Shown here piece after piece: positions 59,201-64,000 of a stretch of DNA of 64,000 bases; position 1 is the stretch's first letter, and every line of letters begins with the position of its first letter. A program made the position numbers and the translations under genes. Source of the DNA: Brasenia schreberi (taxonomy: Eukaryota; Streptophyta; Magnoliopsida; Nymphaeales; Cabombaceae); contig JAYKKT010000059.1 of the NCBI GenBank assembly GCA_036023115.1, positions 7,637,001 through 7,701,000 of the forward strand. The letters are read 5' to 3'. Under the pieces are notes generated by a model, which made no database searches, was not told the origin of the DNA, and saw nothing but the letters and a program-made list of their open reading frames with translations.

Positions 59201-59394
59201 AAGTCGTGTAATGATGATTTTATCATATTATAATCTAACATTAATCTCTCTCTAATTAAAGCAAGACCACTGAGAATATTCCGACGAATGACTGGAATGT
59301 GTCTAACTCCATCAAGAAAAAATCAATAACAATCTTGTTCTGCCAACTAAACCATAGCTCTAAATCTAAGAACTCGCCTTCTCCCTCATAAATG

Positions 59395-60985
59395 AGATTC
59401 CAGCCACATCCCATCGTAACGACTTGTACATTCATGATAGATCATGAGATTGCTCGTCTTCGAGAAACTTCTCCAAGCAAGAATTCTCCACGAGAATGAG
59501 CGTATTAGTGTGTTTTAATATCATCTCACTCACCGTTAAGCTATTTCCTTTTGAGTTTTCTGATACAAATGTCGATTAACTGTCGCCACCTCTTCACCCA
59601 ACCTCTTCTGCGCAATCTTCAGCTACGGACTACTTTCAATCAACTGCTGAGACTCCTGTCTGTAAAAATTAGCCGAGACTTCCATGAAGGAATTTTCGAA
59701 ATCATTGTCGTATAGACCTAAATCCTCAAGCATCTTTGTTGTTGTGCTCCTCAACAAAGCATGGCTGATTTCACTGATGAAGAGGAGGCCAGTCCAAATT
59801 GATACGGACATGAGCTGAGGATACCCCGGGTCTGATTTGCTTTAAATTCGATGGCCAGTCCAAATTAGATAGATTATCATCAGGGCATACCTCTATAAAG
59901 TCTTCCCTGTCATGGAAAACCACCACATCATCATCAACGGCATGCTCACCTTTGCATTCTCTATCTAATCAAGAAGGGTGTTCATAAGCCTTGTTTGGAT
60001 TTCAGGTGAATGGACAGTATCACTCCATAGTTTAAGACCAAGGTCATGAAAGAATGCTGATCTATTTATTGTTAACATAATTACTGTCTATAAGCATTAG
60101 CACATGGACAAGTCTCTTCATAGCTTCAATGTAATCTGTAAATCCCTTATTTAATTCCTTTAAGAATACTGCGCCTTCAGACGCTTTAATGTCTTCTGAT
60201 CCCTTTTCCAGTTTCCGAGTTAGCACGCTAAATAAACCCGGGTCTCGAACGTGAGAATTAATTCTATCTCTAATACTTGAGATTCAGACTGGAGCCTGGA
60301 AAAACAACGTATACATTCTTGCTAGATCATCATATTGACAGTCTTCGAGAAGCTGCACCAACCAAGAATTCTCCATGTGGACCAATGTATGCATGTGTTT
60401 TCATTTCCGTCATTAGTTAGCTATTCGTTAGCTTGAGACACTCTCAACCTCTTCATCCAACCTCCTCTCTGCCGTCTTCAGGTACACGCTGTGATCGTTG
60501 CGTTCGATCAATTGCTGTGAACGCAAAAGGTGAGCTTGCCTTCATACGTGGTTTTATCAAGAAAGCCAAGAACTCATAAACATTTAAAAGCTCAAGTGAA
60601 GAATCAATGCACCAATAGAAGTTGACGAGAATATTGATGACTAAGAATCAAAATCCGTCAAACAAACACCGTTGGAGCACCGAATTCGCAACAATTTTAT
60701 TCATGTTCAGAATTAAGAAGAAAACTGAATGGAGATAAAACGATACATACATGTAGAGATCAACGCCGCTTACAGTGCTGATCTTGGGACCGTAATAAAT
60801 CTTGTCAATGGCGTCTTCAAGAAGCTCCCATGCCCTTTCTGCATCCTCAATATTCATCTCATCTTTCTTCTTTTTATCGACGTCACTATCCACCTCAATT
60901 TTCACGAAGAAGAAGAAGAGAAACTACCGATCTTGAAGGGATCCTTCGATCTCTTGGAAACTGTAAAATCGACGCCACCCGTCTA
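59395..60985 (-). pseudogene. Rearranged cullin pseudogene
   Basis: Cullins are scaffold subunits of RING E3 ubiquitin ligases. The minus strand shows an N-terminal exon (60905-60751: MNIEDAERAWELLEDAIDKI, ending DLYM at a GTATGT donor). A middle block follows at 60530-60070 (RSQQLIERNDHSVYLKTAER, RLDEEVES, HMENSWLVQLLEDCQYDDLA, RMYTLF, RKLEKGS). A second set lies at 60070-59395: FHDLGLKLWSDTVHSPEIQT; STTTKMLEDLGLYDNDFEN; FMEVSANFYRQESQQLIE; LVENSCLEKFLEDEQ. The QQLIE...RMY region occurs twice and ahead of parts that should precede it. The C-terminal cullin-homology and neddylation domains are absent. Several stops. Confidence 0.82.
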
Positions 60986-63900
60986 CAGCTGAAAACAAAG
61001 AAGTTCAAAACAAATTAGTTTGTGACTTTATATCCTCCTCGGAGAATCGGGTCTTGTCATCTGAGACGTGATGGTGGATATCATATGTATTTTTGTAATC
61101 CTATTGGATCCAGTAATCGAACAAAAAATTAATTGGATTCTGTTTAGGCTTTTGCTTGAATCTCCTTGTATTTGGCGTATTTTGATTATGTTGCTTATAA
61201 GAAAGAACAAGCTAAATTGTCACGTTCATCCACCATGAACCATACCGACAAACCCTTATATCCAAATTTTCTTACCAAGATAAACTTAATTTGTAAACAT
61301 GAAATATATAAAATAATAGCATACTCCATTACAAGTCCAATGGTTCAAACCATGCTCATAACAAAGTCCGGATGGCTTCAAAATCTTCCGAAATCCTTAA
61401 AAAGATCTTATTTGGAGGATCTGAACCAGATTTAGATTATAATCTAAATAAATATGAAATTATTATTAAATTATAATCTACTCCATAACGAACCAAGAGA
61501 TTCAAACCACTCTCGAACCTGTAACCCCTACCATATTTTGTCGAATTATGCGGTAGCTGACCAAGCTGCCAAAGCGTTCCTCCGGCCTCCCTCCCCCATT
61601 CTTGCACCTCCATAGACGACAGGCAGCTTTGCCGGAAAGTTGAAAAAATCAAAATAAATGCATTATCTTGTAGTTTCAGATTCCTTCATCAATTGCATCA
61701 ACTCCGGCATCCCCCACTTCGATGTCAAGAGGACCCTATTACGTATCCTCAAGAGCTACCAATTCCCTCCTTACATGGCATAAAACAAATAAAATCACAA
61801 GGATTTTCCTTCTGATTTCATAAGGGTCGATTCATATCCAATAGGTTTCCATAACCCTTCTACTGTCTTACTTTTTAAACTATAATTCTGTTGGAGCTGA
61901 TTCATTCTGACATTGTGAATTTAATAAAATTTACACCAACAAAGTAAACAACAAACAAGCAAAATATATTACACAGTGTCTTCAAGGCGTGTGATATATC
62001 ACACTTTTCTTTAGGCTTAATCAACACTGTCAGATTCAACTTTTTGATTTCGTATAGGATACATTGAAGACCACTCTTGACTAGTCTTGCATGAACATAA
62101 CCAATCCCGAGATATTAATGATATTAATAGAATAATAATTCACTATTATTCTTTTTGCACATAAAGAAATAACAAAGATGAACTTAAACTTATCATAATA
62201 TGATGGAACTTGACTAGTGTTTTATGAATCTTATTTGCACATCATGGCGCACCCTCTTGTCTCCTCCTCCTCATCTCTCATGAAGTTGGCTGCACCCCAT
62301 CTATATATAGATGATGAAGAGTCTCCTCTCAAGAGCATTACCCTGTGGTATGTGTGTTCATGATTCTTTATTATGTGTCATCTTCTAGATATGAGTGTAC
62401 CTCAATATTTGTAACATAATAATCTGAAAATTTCTATTATTTTGAAAATTCTACAACAAATTTGCATCAACAGCATCGGAAGGGACTTCTAGAGCCGTTG
62501 TTGCTGGTGGAGAGTTAGACTCCCAAAGGGTGCATAGGTTTGTACTAGGCTTTGGCCTCCTCTTGTAACCACTATAATTCATATTCAGATTTTGGGTTTG
62601 GACCCAAAACCAAACCCGAGTATTAAGGAGATCTTACCACAGGCTTCACCAGATCTTGCCAAGAAGATTAAAGTCGGTAGCATGTTTCAAATGCAAGACA
62701 AATTCTGGGGTCTGTCATGAGTAGTGCCAAGAGTCTTTTTCGTAGAATCCACAAGTATATATGCTAGAAAGGCCTTCCAGTACAATGAGTTTGTTAAGTT
62801 CTGGGTCGAGTTTTACTTGTACAATAAAATTTTTACAATGCCAATCTAACTTAAACGAGAACATCTGAACTCATTTTAAAAGTTTCTATAGGTTAAACGA
62901 CCACAACAATGCCACATATGCATGTGAGACTTTGAGAAAAAAAAAGTATGATTCGTTTTAAAACTATATCCAAAGGCCGTCTTAGTTGCATAATGTCTAG
63001 CTTCAAAGCTTAAGCTATGCAGCAGAGGTCAACTATATTTTAACCATGTGGAGAACCACTGTCAACTCTGTAGTTCAGAAAGTCTCAAAAAACAGAGAAG
63101 ATTAATTTAACATGTTAATCTTATCTTCTACCTTGAAAAATTTTACCGTCATTCAGCATTTATGGGACCATATCATCATGGCTGACCGGATTCTCTAGAT
63201 TTCCAGGCCAAAAGATAATCTCAATGAGTGATGACTAAATATCTGAATTTTAATTAATACTTGGAGCAAAAAGTAGCTGTTACTTGTGGTTAGAACTGAT
63301 TCCAATAAGTATGAAGTTTGTTTCATGGTTTAACAAGTCTCCACATTATAAAAGTTTTAAAACGGATACATAAGAATAGCATGAGCACAAAATTCCATGA
63401 GTAATAAATGAGTGACTTGTTACTAGTGCAGACTTGTCAGATAAAACTGGAATCAAGTAACATCTTTTGCAGTCCATTTACTCTTATCCTTTGATTTTGA
63501 ATAAAGCTTGATTTTGGAGCACCTATTTGACTATTATTATCATAAACCGATAAGAGCTGGGTCATGAGATATCCAGCATTAAAACTCCATGCAACACGGT
63601 ATGAGGTTGAGATAATTACCGTCTCAACATTTTATCATTTGAGAAATATCTACACGGGATAAACACGTTAATAGACACATCTCAACGTTTTGTCGCAGGA
63701 TAATGCACACATCACGCTTTATTTAAAATAATTGACAGATACAATGTTTTAAGATTATATAATAAAAGGATTTAGTACTTAAACTTTAGCAATAATATGT
63801 TAACTATTTCAATTAATGCACAAGATCATGTATTGACTAGTACACAAATTCCTACCATTAAAGCGTATATTATAATGATTTTCATAGAAAGAGCTGATAT

Positions 63901-64000
63901 GTGTTGAATTTAAATGTAAATATGGTAACAATGCTTCAACATGGAATACATAACCTCAAGTTTGAATATTTGAGGTAAGATAAACTTTTGCCTTTATGGC
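60986..64000 (+). other. Intergenic, no gene recognised
   Basis: AT-rich, with short open frames only. A 71-codon minus-strand frame at 61652-61437 contains a GGTTCGAGAG box B-like word but no defined element. A TATATATA promoter-like stretch near 62300 has no associated gene. Confidence 0.4.

Noticed and set aside
61437..61652. 71-codon minus-strand frame and box B-like word as gene or SINE
   Set aside because: Box A does not fit, no tail or target duplication, and the protein has no family signature.

Overview
The window is nuclear DNA of a seed plant, most likely an angiosperm. The evidence is introns with plant splice sites, an Alfin-like PHD gene (a plant-specific family), a plant PDAT fragment, Ty1/copia elements primed by initiator tRNA-Met, RTE LINEs and hAT elements. 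I cannot name the species. Most of the 64 kb is transposon-derived, AT-rich and full of TA, CT and GT microsatellites. Only three genes look intact or nearly so.

Region by region. 1-7312: a decayed Copia element (A) split by a second Copia element (B, 995-5257) with both LTRs, primer-binding site, polypurine tract and a perfect TGAAT target duplication. 7511-9001: the last two coding exons of a PDAT-type acyltransferase gene with two single-base frameshifts and a duplicated exon piece in the intron. 9-21 kb: intergenic, with a 155-bp hAT-type MITE, foldback elements, microsatellites and a Copia relic (14.56-15.77 kb). 21454-22467: an intact single-exon mitochondrial carrier (SLC25 family). 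22.9-28.1 kb: intergenic, with two RTE LINE fragments in opposite orientation.

28899-42056 (minus strand) is the main gene: a complete five-exon Alfin-like PHD-finger gene (252 codons, all junctions in frame). Its third intron is 11.3 kb because it holds an antisense Copia element (C), itself broken by an RTE LINE and by a 3.26-kb hAT transposon whose transposase still shows a recognisable intron-exon structure.

42.9-48.1 kb: an RTE relic and a Gypsy chromovirus-like element lacking protease and RT. 50847-51174 (minus): a two-exon model for a cysteine-rich defensin-like peptide. 51.8-55 kb: a SINE-like element, noncoding tandem duplications, and a broken tRNA-Cys(GCA). 55.6-59.2 kb: long direct repeats, a fragment of an SPX-MFS (PHT5-type) phosphate transporter, a Copia LTR with primer site, and a Copia polyprotein relic, all decayed. 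59.4-61 kb: a rearranged cullin pseudogene. 61-64 kb: no gene seen.

The three live genes (carrier, Alfin-like chromatin reader, defensin-like peptide) show no evident functional link. I found no clearly new molecular system. The most unusual structures are the nested transposons inside an intact chromatin-reader gene, a CT repeat starting at that gene's first splice donor, near-perfect palindromes in Copia LTRs, and a 34-bp LINE tail with a perfect 20-bp target duplication.
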